Source of the DNA: Sphingobacterium sp. ML3W
Lineage (GTDB): Bacteria > Bacteroidota > Bacteroidia > Sphingobacteriales > Sphingobacteriaceae
NCBI RefSeq assembly: GCF_000747525.1
Contig: NZ_CP009278.1
Span: forward strand, 186,001 to 250,000
Direction of reading: 5' to 3'
Length of the DNA stretch: 64,000 nt
The notes below the pieces were generated by a model, which did not search any database, had not been told where the DNA came from, and saw only the letters and a program-made list of their open reading frames with translations. A program made the position numbers and the translations under genes. Of this stretch, positions 54,142 to 62,459 are shown in pieces (position 1 is the first letter of the stretch; each line of letters begins with the position of its first letter).

Positions 54142-54828
54142 ATGCTAGAAAATGTAGATACCTCAAGTTTAGTAGATAAAGTAGAGAATCATATTATTAA
54201 TTTAATTCGCACCCGTAACCTTCAGATAGGAGAGTCTTTGCCTAAAGAAGCAGAATTATCGGAAAGTATTGGTGTATCAAGAACTGTGATTCGGGAGGCA
54301 CTTTTGCGCTTACGCATGATAGGTCTAATTGAATCTGGAAAAAATAAAGGTGCAGTTTTGACCAATCCAAATCTGCTATCTCCATTAAAAAAGGTTTTCC
54401 ATCCTGCCATGTTAAATGAAGATACATTAAAAGATATTTTTGAAATGCGTCTTGCATTAGAGGTGGGAATGGCTGAATTGATATTCGACCGTACTACAGA
54501 TTTAGACATCAAAGAGTTGGAAGAAATAGTGCTCCGTGAGTCTTATGATATGGAGACAACATTATTCCAGATTGAAGAAGAGGTTGCATTTCATGGGAAA
54601 CTATATAAAATTTCGGGTAATAAAATGCTCATGGATTTTCAAGAGTTGTTATTGCCTATCTTTCAATATGTACATGATAGTGGTCTTTTGAATAAAAATA
54701 GGTCACCAAAAGAATTCGTTTCACACCAGCAATTAGTGGCATTATTGAAGGGCGGTGATGTGATGGCCTTTAAAGATGGAATAAGAAAACATCTCGATAA
54801 CCACTATTATCATTTGCTGAGACACTAG
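54142..54828 (+). CDS. FadR/GntR-family transcriptional regulator, probable nan regulator
   Basis: The 228-residue protein has an N-terminal winged helix-turn-helix (about residues 14-75) with LPKEAELSESIGVSRTVIRE as the recognition region and a C-terminal FCD ligand-binding domain with EMRLALEVGMAELIF and FHGKLYKISGNKML. These are features of the FadR subgroup, to which NanR of E. coli also belongs. It is divergent from the sialic acid operon and likely responds to N-acetylneuraminate or a breakdown product. That is inference from context. Confidence 0.88.
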   Translation: MLENVDTSSLVDKVENHIINLIRTRNLQIGESLPKEAELSESIGVSRTVIREALLRLRMIGLIESGKNKGAVLTNPNLLSPLKKVFHPAMLNEDTLKDIFEMRLALEVGMAELIFDRTTDLDIKELEEIVLRESYDMETTLFQIEEEVAFHGKLYKISGNKMLMDFQELLLPIFQYVHDSGLLNKNRSPKEFVSHQQLVALLKGGDVMAFKDGIRKHLDNHYYHLLRH

Positions 54829-55044
54829 CTATTCTTCCTCATTCTCAATTGGAGTCAAGTTTTTTAGTAAAAGATTGACCTCCTCTTCTGTCGAAGTGAG
54901 CTGTGCCCTACAAATTTGAATCAATGCGGATGCTCTTTTTATTTTTTTAGAAAGAGCATCAATATTTGTATTACCTGTTTCAATGTCCTTTACGATTTGT
55001 TCCAATTCTGCAAATGCGTCGGTATACGTATAATTACTCTCCAT
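54829..55044 (-). CDS. xseB: Exodeoxyribonuclease VII small subunit
   Basis: The 71-residue protein contains YTDAFAELEQIVKDIETGN, the conserved XseB core, and ends with an acidic tail. It joins XseA to form the nuclease that degrades single-stranded DNA to oligonucleotides. Its start overlaps the end of xseA by 11 nt, so the two are coupled. It ends right at the stop codon of the regulator gene on the other strand. Confidence 0.92.
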   Translation of the reverse strand: MESNYTYTDAFAELEQIVKDIETGNTNIDALSKKIKRASALIQICRAQLTSTEEEVNLLLKNLTPIENEEE

Positions 55045-56302
55045 TATTATTTATTTTTTGTGTTATACTGATGACTTCTCCATCCCAAACTTGTGTAGTT
55101 ATTACATCTTGCTCCTTGAGCTGGTCGATTGACACGAGCAACTCACCATTTATTTTGGTAATCGAATAACCCTTTTTAAGGAGGCGAATAGGATCGGCCA
55201 ATTGGATAATCTTTTCCAGATGGTCCATTGTGGTATATTTTTGCCTAAAGATGTAAGCTAGATTTGTTTTCATATCCTTTTCAAAAGCAGATAAATCGAC
55301 TTTAGCTTGTTGAATGGATTGCTGTGCAGACCATTTAATCGCTGAGGCGAAAGCTTTTAATCTTTCATTTTCAGTTTTGAAAATTACGTTTGTATTTTCT
55401 AATATCCTACTGGTCAACTGATCCAATGGAATGGCAAAATTATGAAATTTTTGAATTAAAAAATCAGCGAGCTCACTTGGGGTAATTGCATTTTTATAAG
55501 CAACCATTTCGCTGACAGTAAGATTTGTGGAATGCCCTATACCTGTTAAAACAGGAAGTGGGAAAATAGCGATTGCTTTTGCTAATAAGTAGTTGTTGTA
55601 ACTTGATAAGCCAACTTCGCCACCACCGCCTCGAATAATTGCAATAGCATCGTAAGAATCAGAACGTTCTGCAATGATTGATAATTGCTTAATAATAGAT
55701 GGGACGGATTTATCTCCCTGCAGCAGCGCAGGATATAGTGTTTGTTCAATCTTATATCCCCAAGGGTTTTGATTGATAATTTTGTAGAAATCAGATAAAC
55801 CTTTACTTGTTTCAACTGAAATAATAGCTAGTCGTTTTGGCAATGTTGGAAATGGCAGATTGCGGTTAGTATCAAAAACACCTTCTTCTTTAAGTTTATT
55901 GATACTCAATATTTTTTCTTTTTCAAGCTCTCCTAATGTAAATGTGGGATCAATATCAACAATTCGTAGACTTAATCCATACATTGGGTCGTAAGAAATA
56001 CTTGCTTGAAATAACATGGTGATGCCTTCGCGTAAGGGTTCTTGCGCTATTTTTAGAAAGAGATTGTTGATCCTATTATAATCTGCCTTCCAAAGGATAG
56101 AACGTATCTCTGCAACGATTTTTCCATTCGTTTTTTCTACTAGTTCTGGATAGCAGTGGCCGGAATGCGAATAATGATTTAATTTATTCATTTCCGCTTT
56201 AATCCAGTACAAGCTCTTATAACGCTCAGCAATAGTTTTTTGAATGCTGCGTGTTACTTCCAGCAATGAAAAAATAGTTCTGTTTTCTAATAGCTCCGGC
56301 AT
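55034..56302 (-). CDS. xseA: Exodeoxyribonuclease VII large subunit
   Basis: The 422-residue protein has an N-terminal OB-fold (WIKAEMNKLNHYSHSGHCYPEL) and the catalytic core with LAIISVETSKGLSDF, AIIRGGGGEVGLSSYNNYLLAKAI and FPLPVLTGIGHSTNLTVSEMVAY. A coiled-coil region leads to a C-terminal LKKGYSITKINGELLVSIDQL segment. This is the catalytic subunit of exonuclease VII. The gene has a complete promoter whose -7 element ends 4 nt before the start codon. Confidence 0.95.
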   Translation of the reverse strand: MPELLENRTIFSLLEVTRSIQKTIAERYKSLYWIKAEMNKLNHYSHSGHCYPELVEKTNGKIVAEIRSILWKADYNRINNLFLKIAQEPLREGITMLFQASISYDPMYGLSLRIVDIDPTFTLGELEKEKILSINKLKEEGVFDTNRNLPFPTLPKRLAIISVETSKGLSDFYKIINQNPWGYKIEQTLYPALLQGDKSVPSIIKQLSIIAERSDSYDAIAIIRGGGGEVGLSSYNNYLLAKAIAIFPLPVLTGIGHSTNLTVSEMVAYKNAITPSELADFLIQKFHNFAIPLDQLTSRILENTNVIFKTENERLKAFASAIKWSAQQSIQQAKVDLSAFEKDMKTNLAYIFRQKYTTMDHLEKIIQLADPIRLLKKGYSITKINGELLVSIDQLKEQDVITTQVWDGEVISITQKINNNGE

Positions 56303-56306
56303 ATCT

Positions 56307-56336
56307 CAAACTTAGATAAATTTGTTTTATTTACAA
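56307..56336 (-). promoter_or_regulatory. xseA promoter, 4 nt before the start codon
   Basis: On the minus strand TTG (56334-56336), 19 nt and TAAGTTTG (56307-56314) make a complete promoter. AGAT and then the xseA ATG follow, so transcription would start near the A of ATG. Confidence 0.6.
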
Positions 56337-56493
56337 TTTTAATTGTGTCATATATAAAACAAATTTATTCGTTCGTGTCTTTCTATTTGGGGCTCATGAT
56401 GCTAAGCACTTGTCGAGTCTTCCTCTTCCATCAAGAAATGATTTTTAGAGGAAAATAGGATTATTAATTGTGAGAAATTTTAATGTTGCGTTT

Positions 56494-56521
56494 TTGTGCA
56501 TGATTGTAAATCTTTTATTTG
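56494..56521 (+). promoter_or_regulatory. Candidate promoter of the serine hydrolase gene
   Basis: TTG (56494-56496) and TTTATTTG (56514-56521) are 17 nt apart. The -7 element has one mismatch. It lies 33 nt before the ATG. Confidence 0.4.
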
Positions 56522-56554
56522 TACATTTACATATAAACCTTTTTAGATTACAAG

Positions 56555-58306
56555 ATGATAAGTAGCATAAGACTTCTATTTATTGCACTTTTTGCAATAG
56601 GTTATCTCCATCCAAATCGCTTACATGCCCAATATAAATCTACTATTATTAACGAAACCGTGCTTCTTAATAATGTCGATGCCTTACTTCCTTTAGGCAA
56701 GTTAGATCAGTCTAAGATTACTGTTTGTACAGTGGATTCTAGTTTTTTTAGTGCGTTTAATAATCAATTATCACGTTATGCTGATGTTAGTTATGCTGAT
56801 TTTAATCATTTTGATGAACAGATTAAATACAGCAACGTTGTTATTGTGGCAATCAAATCTGAAGCGCTCACAACCACTATTATAGCCCAATTGCAACAAG
56901 CAAAAGCTAATAACAAAAATATCATTTTAGCAATTTTTGGAAAAGGGGAGGCTTTGTCCTTGCTCAATAACTTTACTACCCCTATTTTGTGGAATCAAGA
57001 TAGTTCGGTTAAAACGCAGAAAAATGCAGCAATGTCGATTTTTGGAGGTGTTTCTACAGTCAATAAGCTTAATCGAACATATGCTACCCATATGACTCAG
57101 GGTATGGGGGAGGCGACCGGTCAAATTCGACTTCAATATGTCGACGATTATGATGCCATGCACCTTGCTAAATTATCGAAGAAAATAGACGCAATTGCTG
57201 AAGAAGCCATAGCTGAAGAGGCAACACCAGGTGCAGTTGTCATGGTCATTAAGAATGGTCAAGTAATCTTTGAAAAAGGATATGGCTACCATACTTATTC
57301 AAAAAAAGAACCAACGACCATTGATAACATTTTTGATTTGGCCTCTATCAGTAAAATAGTTGGTACTACACCTGTTATTATGCGGTTGACAGAGCAAGGG
57401 GTCGTTGATTTAAATAAGCCAATCGGCGATTACCTTTGGCAGGCTAAATCAACGAATAAAAAGGATATCCCATTAAAAAGTGTCATGCTTCATGAAGCTG
57501 GGTTTACGCCCTATATCCCATTTTATAAAAATTTGAAATCGGGAGATTTACAACGTTTTTATTCTCCTTCTCATGATGTCAAGGTAGCCGATAGTGCTTA
57601 CCTGGTTCATGATTATTATCAAAAGGTGATGTGGCCAGAGATGCTTAATTCGGAGGTGAAGCCTATTGGGAATTATGTGTATAGTGATATTAGCATGTAT
57701 GTGATGAAGGAAGTGGCAGAACATCAGACTGCAATACCAATTCAAGATTATGTGCAAAATAACTTTTATCGACCATTGGGGATGAAGACTGCTGGTTATA
57801 ATCCAAGGGCACGCTTTGCGAAAGAGGTGATTATACCCACAGAACTGGATACTTCCTTTAGAAAGGTGTTACTACAGGGGTATGTACATGACCAAGGTGC
57901 GGCGATGGCTGGTGGTGTAGCTGGCCATGCCGGATTATTTGCAACAGCTAATGACTTGGCAATCTATGGACAACTGTTACTGAATAAAGGTGAATATGGG
58001 GGAGAGCGGTATTTTAAGGCTGAAACTGTCGAACAATTTACCTCGAAACAATCACTATCAAGCCGACGGGGATTGGGTTTTGACCGTTGGGATGCAAACT
58101 TAAAAAATGAATATCCATCAAAATTATCTAACCCTTCGGTATATGGACATACGGGATATACAGGTACTTGTATTTGGATCGATCCACAAAATCAATTGAT
58201 TTATATCTTTCTGTCAAACCGTGTACACCCTCAAGTTTCTACGAAATTATTGAATCTTAATATCCGGAGCCGCATACAAGATGCTATATACGAGGTAATT
58301 GAATAA
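56555..58306 (+). CDS. Exported beta-lactamase-fold serine hydrolase with GH3-C-like N-terminal domain
   Basis: The 583-residue protein has a signal peptide (ending LHAQ). Residues 30-200 begin with NETVLLNNVDALLPLGKL, which is like the start of the GH3 C-terminal domain. Residues 205-575 form a class C beta-lactamase-like domain with S264-I-S-K267, Y376-S-D and H532-T-G. Many Bacteroidota encode a longer fusion of a whole GH3 enzyme with this hydrolase; the GH3 catalytic domain is missing here. It would be a periplasmic esterase or peptidase. An M19 dipeptidase gene follows by 8 nt. Confidence 0.8.
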   Translation: MISSIRLLFIALFAIGYLHPNRLHAQYKSTIINETVLLNNVDALLPLGKLDQSKITVCTVDSSFFSAFNNQLSRYADVSYADFNHFDEQIKYSNVVIVAIKSEALTTTIIAQLQQAKANNKNIILAIFGKGEALSLLNNFTTPILWNQDSSVKTQKNAAMSIFGGVSTVNKLNRTYATHMTQGMGEATGQIRLQYVDDYDAMHLAKLSKKIDAIAEEAIAEEATPGAVVMVIKNGQVIFEKGYGYHTYSKKEPTTIDNIFDLASISKIVGTTPVIMRLTEQGVVDLNKPIGDYLWQAKSTNKKDIPLKSVMLHEAGFTPYIPFYKNLKSGDLQRFYSPSHDVKVADSAYLVHDYYQKVMWPEMLNSEVKPIGNYVYSDISMYVMKEVAEHQTAIPIQDYVQNNFYRPLGMKTAGYNPRARFAKEVIIPTELDTSFRKVLLQGYVHDQGAAMAGGVAGHAGLFATANDLAIYGQLLLNKGEYGGERYFKAETVEQFTSKQSLSSRRGLGFDRWDANLKNEYPSKLSNPSVYGHTGYTGTCIWIDPQNQLIYIFLSNRVHPQVSTKLLNLNIRSRIQDAIYEVIE

Positions 58307-58314
58307 GAAAAAAA

Positions 58315-59481
58315 ATGACATTTATGAAAATTTTTATTTTACAAGTCGCAATGGTCACCTCTAGTATAGGGATGGTTCAAGCACAAGATTATCAGGAGAT
58401 TCATAAATCGTTGACTGTTGTGGATGGACATAATGATGTGATTATTACTTCCATTCTGAAAGGTAAAGATATTAGCGATCGTTTGGAAACTAACCATACT
58501 GATATTCCTCGTTTGATTGAGGGTGGGGTGGATGTTCAAGTGTTTGCTGTTTGGTCTGATGACAATAAATGGAAAACAGAAGCATTTAAACATGCAAATG
58601 ATCAGATTGATGCTTTAGAAAAAGTACTGGCTAAAAATCCAGATAAAATCAAATTAGCAAAAAGCAGTGCAGAAATCGATCAAATCACGATGCAAGGTAA
58701 AATAGCGGCTGTGATTGGTATCGAAGGAGGCAATATGATTGAAAGTAGTATTGCTAATCTTGAAACGTTATATAATCGTGGAGCTCGTTATTTGACTTTA
58801 ACATGGAATTATGATCTCCCCTGGGCCACATGTGCCGCAGAAGAATCTAAAACAAAATCTACAGAAGGAAAAGGTTTGACAGATTTAGGAAAAGATATTA
58901 TTCGGAAAATGAATGCACTGGGTATGATGGTTGATCTTTCTCATGGTGGCGAAAAAACATTTTATGATGTGATAGCGACTTCAACAAAACCAATTTTAGT
59001 TTCGCATAGTAATGCTTATCGATTAACACCGCATTATCGAAATTTGAAAGATGACCAATTAGCAGCCTTGAAGAAAAATGGTGGAGTTGTTGGAGTAAAC
59101 TTTTATTCTGGTTTTTTAGATAAGAACTACGAAAAAAGAATTAAGCAATTGTATAAAAAACAGTTTGGCAAGGAAGGTGATTTTACCCTTTCGGCTTCTG
59201 GTCAATATCATAAATTATCTGATGAATTTAGACATCAAGCAGATGCTCCATTAAGTGAATTATTGAAGCATATCGATTATTTAGTGAAAAAAGTAGGTAT
59301 CGACCATGTTGCTGTCGGTTCAGACTATGATGGTATAGAATCTACTCCTCAAGGATTAGAGGATGTCAGTAAATTGCCATTATTGACAAAATCTTTATTA
59401 AAAAGAGGTTATTCTCAAGATGATGTTGCGAAGATTATGGGATTGAACTTCTTAAGGATATTAAAAGAAAATGAAAATTAG
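58315..59481 (+). CDS. Exported M19-family membrane dipeptidase
   Basis: The 388-residue protein has a signal peptide (ending GMVQAQ) and an M19 renal dipeptidase-like domain with the zinc ligands in VDGHNDVII, IGIEGGNM, LVSHSNAYRL and VAVGSDYDGI. It would split dipeptides, possibly D-amino-acid containing ones from peptidoglycan, in the periplasm. The second in-frame ATG at 58324 is an equally good start. It follows the serine hydrolase gene by 8 nt, so the two likely act in the same process. It overlaps the convergent DUF1294 gene by 4 nt. Confidence 0.9.
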   Translation: MTFMKIFILQVAMVTSSIGMVQAQDYQEIHKSLTVVDGHNDVIITSILKGKDISDRLETNHTDIPRLIEGGVDVQVFAVWSDDNKWKTEAFKHANDQIDALEKVLAKNPDKIKLAKSSAEIDQITMQGKIAAVIGIEGGNMIESSIANLETLYNRGARYLTLTWNYDLPWATCAAEESKTKSTEGKGLTDLGKDIIRKMNALGMMVDLSHGGEKTFYDVIATSTKPILVSHSNAYRLTPHYRNLKDDQLAALKKNGGVVGVNFYSGFLDKNYEKRIKQLYKKQFGKEGDFTLSASGQYHKLSDEFRHQADAPLSELLKHIDYLVKKVGIDHVAVGSDYDGIESTPQGLEDVSKLPLLTKSLLKRGYSQDDVAKIMGLNFLRILKENEN

Positions 59482-59756
59482 ATACATTTATTTTGCTTTA
59501 CATAGAGGTATAATAAACCAATTTGTATTATAATAATGATATAAAAGGGGAGCAAAAAGCTTCTCTTTTTTGTTTTATGCCTAAAGAATTGCATGGCTAT
59601 AAATCCACCTAAAGTACCACCAAAAGCACATAAGGTAAGTAACGATTTCTCCGATATTCTATTGACTTTTTTTCTAGCTTTCCGTTTGTCGATATAGAAA
59701 ATTATTAGGGTGAATAGATTGATGAATAAAAAAGAAATTACGATTATTTGCTTCAT
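59478..59756 (-). CDS. DUF1294 small membrane protein
   Basis: The 92-residue product has an N-terminal membrane segment (IIVISFLFINLFTLIIFY), the DUF1294-type DKRKARKKVNRISEKSLLTLCAFGG region, a G-G-x-x-G-x-F middle (GGTLGGFIAMQFFRHKTKK) and a C-terminal membrane segment. Function is unknown. Its end overlaps the M19 gene by 4 nt on the other strand. Confidence 0.88.
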   Translation of the reverse strand: MKQIIVISFLFINLFTLIIFYIDKRKARKKVNRISEKSLLTLCAFGGTLGGFIAMQFFRHKTKKRSFLLPFYIIIIIQIGLLYLYVKQNKCI

Positions 59757-59790
59757 GTTTCACAAAGGTAATTAAAAGCTATAGTCTCTT

Positions 59791-60411
59791 TTAAATTTTT
59801 TCTTCTTCCAATTTTGATAGCTCTTCGTAATTTTTATTGAGTTTCTTGAGCAATCGACGATAAACGATTTTATAATAGAATTTGAAAATGGAGATAAATA
59901 TTAAGGTTATTAAAGTAAATAAAACAGCAAATACAATCGTCATAAAGAAATTGTAGCCCCATTGATTGTTGAGATCTAATCTATCTATTAATAGCTGAAT
60001 AAAGGACATGAAAAATTCAAAAATCAAAAAGTAAATATTAAATTTTATATAATTTTCAACATGTTTTCTAGATAATAAAATGCTGTTTAACAATATTTTA
60101 GTACTGTTCGTATTTGAGATACTCGCATAGGATTTAAAGAAGTGATAGATAAAATAGCCTATTCCAATGTAAAAAATCAACTGCGAAGCATAATCTAGAA
60201 ACTGAAGAAAGAATAACACTTCTTTATCTGAGGTTGGGACGATAAAAGACAATATAATACCTAAGCTCAACTCAATTAGACTAATGATAAAAATCCATTT
60301 CACGATAGAAGAAGAACTTTTATGAAGCATCGTCTTGATTTCAGGCTGATCGATCCTAATGAAGTTTTGATTTTTTTGCCACTGTTTTTTTAATTGATCT
60401 AACTCGTCCAT
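59791..60411 (-). CDS. Four-helix membrane protein, probable anti-sigma partner
   Basis: The 206-residue protein has a soluble N-terminal part (MDELDQLKKQWQKNQNFIRI) of about 35 residues and then four hydrophobic segments. A charged tail (RRLLKKLNKNYEELSKLEEEKI) follows. Its start overlaps the sigma-factor stop by one base. Genes placed like this after ECF sigma genes often encode an anti-sigma factor that holds the sigma at the membrane. No zinc-binding H-x-x-x-C-x-x-C motif is visible, so the mechanism is unknown. Confidence 0.65.
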   Translation of the reverse strand: MDELDQLKKQWQKNQNFIRIDQPEIKTMLHKSSSSIVKWIFIISLIELSLGIILSFIVPTSDKEVLFFLQFLDYASQLIFYIGIGYFIYHFFKSYASISNTNSTKILLNSILLSRKHVENYIKFNIYFLIFEFFMSFIQLLIDRLDLNNQWGYNFFMTIVFAVLFTLITLIFISIFKFYYKIVYRRLLKKLNKNYEELSKLEEEKI

Positions 60412-60911
60412 TATAAAGCTCCTCTCTTTTTTAATATTTCTTTCAATTTTGTCTTTGTTCTATTCATTTTAACACGAGCATTCACCTCACTTATTCCTAA
60501 AGTTTCAGCGATTTCTGTGTAATCCTTATCTTCCAGATAAAGGTATATGAGTGCTTTTTCAATATCATTCAAATGCTGGATAGCTTCATATAAATATTGA
60601 AGTTGATCATCTTTATCCGGGTCGTATTCTTCATATGATATCTTTTCTAATTTTTGATCCCACGCAATAACTGGTAAAGTCCTTTTTTTGTTCCTAAATA
60701 GTGATATCGCAGTATTTAGCCCAATTCGATATGCCCAGGTACTAAACTTTGCTTCTCCTCTGAATTTTGGATAAGAATGCCAGAGCTGTATGGTTATTTC
60801 TTGGAAAAGATCTTGATGGGCAGCCTCTTGATCGGTATAAATTTTACAGATCTTATGGATAATATTTTGATTCTTTTCTAAAAGTATGACAAACTCTTGT
60901 TCTAAATTCAT
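60411..60911 (-). CDS. ECF-type RNA polymerase sigma factor
   Basis: The 166-residue protein has sigma region 2 (about residues 20-90, with YTDQEAAHQDLFQEITIQLW and the region 2.3-like KFSTWAYRIGLNTAIS) and region 4 (about 105-160, with LYLEDKDYTEIAETLGISE, then VNARVKMNRTKTKL). The missing region 3 places it in the ECF group. It is translationally coupled to the membrane protein that follows. The regulon is unknown, and no clear autoregulated promoter can be seen. Confidence 0.93.
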   Translation of the reverse strand: MNLEQEFVILLEKNQNIIHKICKIYTDQEAAHQDLFQEITIQLWHSYPKFRGEAKFSTWAYRIGLNTAISLFRNKKRTLPVIAWDQKLEKISYEEYDPDKDDQLQYLYEAIQHLNDIEKALIYLYLEDKDYTEIAETLGISEVNARVKMNRTKTKLKEILKKRGAL

Positions 60912-60996
60912 AACTGATAAGTCGAAAACTCCTCATTCTTGTTACAAAATATTATAAGAATTTTTAATAACCTAAATTTAGACGTATAAAAAGTGG

Positions 60997-61004
60997 TAAA
61001 TTCG
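60997..61004 (+). promoter_or_regulatory. -7-like element 4 nt before radA
   Basis: TAAATTCG differs from TAnnTTTG by one base and is followed by TACA and the radA ATG. There is no clear -33 TTG. Confidence 0.3.
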
Positions 61005-61008
61005 TACA

Positions 61009-62394
61009 ATGGCAAAGACAAAATCAGCATATTTCTGTCAAAGTTGTGGGTTTGAATCTGCAAAATGGTTGGGACAGTGTCCTTCCTGTAAACAATGGAA
61101 TTCTCTCGTAGAAGAAATTGTAGAGAAAGCAAGTTCGAAAGTTCCAGAATGGCGAAGTACCTCCTTAACCTCATCTCCTAAGCGAGCAAATAAAGCCGCA
61201 GTTATCCATGAGATTGTGTATCAAGATGAATCACGTATTTTAACTCCCGATCAGGAATTTAACCGTGTATTAGGTGGGGGGATAGTCCCAGGATCTTTAG
61301 TACTGATAGGTGGTGAACCGGGCATTGGTAAATCTACCTTAATGTTACAATTAGCCTTATCGATTCCACAGGTAAAGACTTTATATATTTCTGGAGAAGA
61401 AAGTGAGCAGCAGATCAAGATGAGAGCCGAGCGTCTATCACAATCTTCCAATGCGAACTGTTATATATTGACCGAAACTTCAACACAAAATATATTCAAG
61501 CAGATTGAAATCGTACAACCCGATGTCATCGTTATCGATTCCATTCAAACGCTACATTCTTCTCAAATAGAATCAGCACCAGGTTCGGTATCGCAGGTAA
61601 GAGAGTGTACAGCAGAATTGTTGCGGTTTGCAAAAGAAACGAGTACACCAGTTTTGATTGTAGGGCATATTACAAAAGACGGCTCTATTGCTGGGCCCAA
61701 GGTGTTAGAACATATGGTAGATACGGTCCTGCAGTTTGAGGGTGATCGACACCATGTATACCGTATATTGAGAGCAGTGAAAAACCGTTTTGGTTCAGCA
61801 TCAGAATTGGGTATATATGAGATGCAAGGTACTGGTCTGAGAGAAGTATCCAATCCTTCTGAAATCATGATCTCGCAACGAGATGCACCTGTAAGTGGGG
61901 TATCGATTGCAGCCATGTTAGAAGGTGCTCGTCCAATGATGATCGAGGTACAGGCATTGGTTAGTAATTCTGCTTTTGGAAATCCACAGCGTACGTCCAC
62001 AGGTTTCGATACCAAAAGATTAAGTATGCTACTTGCAGTACTGGAGAAACGATTTGGTTTTCGTCTGAGTGCACAGGATGTTTTCCTAAATATTGCAGGA
62101 GGATTGCGCGTTGAAGATCCAGCAATAGATTTGGCTGTCATTGTTGCTATCATATCTTCACAACAAGATATTGCTGTGAAAACGAGTATGACTTTTGCTG
62201 GTGAAGTAGGTTTATCTGGAGAGATTCGAGCAGTGAACCGGATAGAGCAACGTATTGCGGAAGCTGAAAAATTGGGTTTTGAGGGTATTTTTATTTCAAA
62301 ATTTAATACAAAAGGCTTAGATGCTAAAAAATATAATATTGCAATCCGTCCTATTGCGACGCTTGAAGACGTATTTAGGGCTTTATTTGGATAA
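61009..62394 (+). CDS. radA: DNA repair protein RadA
   Basis: RadA is a DnaB-like helicase that drives branch migration in recombination. The 461-residue protein has an N-terminal C4 zinc finger (CQSCGFESAKWLGQCPSC), the Walker A GGEPGIGKST (about residues 101-110), the RadA-specific KNRFGSASE motif near residue 258 and a C-terminal Lon-like domain with AGEVGLSGEIRAV. Length is normal. It is divergent from the sigma gene and is followed by a terminator. Confidence 0.96.
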   Translation: MAKTKSAYFCQSCGFESAKWLGQCPSCKQWNSLVEEIVEKASSKVPEWRSTSLTSSPKRANKAAVIHEIVYQDESRILTPDQEFNRVLGGGIVPGSLVLIGGEPGIGKSTLMLQLALSIPQVKTLYISGEESEQQIKMRAERLSQSSNANCYILTETSTQNIFKQIEIVQPDVIVIDSIQTLHSSQIESAPGSVSQVRECTAELLRFAKETSTPVLIVGHITKDGSIAGPKVLEHMVDTVLQFEGDRHHVYRILRAVKNRFGSASELGIYEMQGTGLREVSNPSEIMISQRDAPVSGVSIAAMLEGARPMMIEVQALVSNSAFGNPQRTSTGFDTKRLSMLLAVLEKRFGFRLSAQDVFLNIAGGLRVEDPAIDLAVIVAIISSQQDIAVKTSMTFAGEVGLSGEIRAVNRIEQRIAEAEKLGFEGIFISKFNTKGLDAKKYNIAIRPIATLEDVFRALFG

Positions 62395-62415
62395 AAATAG
62401 ATGCATATAGTTCAT

Positions 62416-62446
62416 AAAAAAGGAGCCTATCATTGCTCCTTTTTTA
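62416..62446. terminator. Terminator between convergent radA and tlpA-like genes
   Basis: AAAAAAGGAGC pairs with GCTCCTTTTT across an 8-nt loop, with T residues after it. A runs on the left side allow minus-strand use as well. Confidence 0.82.
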
Positions 62447-62459
62447 TTGTTCCTACATA

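Noticed and set aside
61563..62153. 196-codon open frame on the minus strand opposite radA
   Set aside because: It lies wholly within the conserved radA coding sequence and its translation shows no domain pattern; it is a shadow of the real gene.
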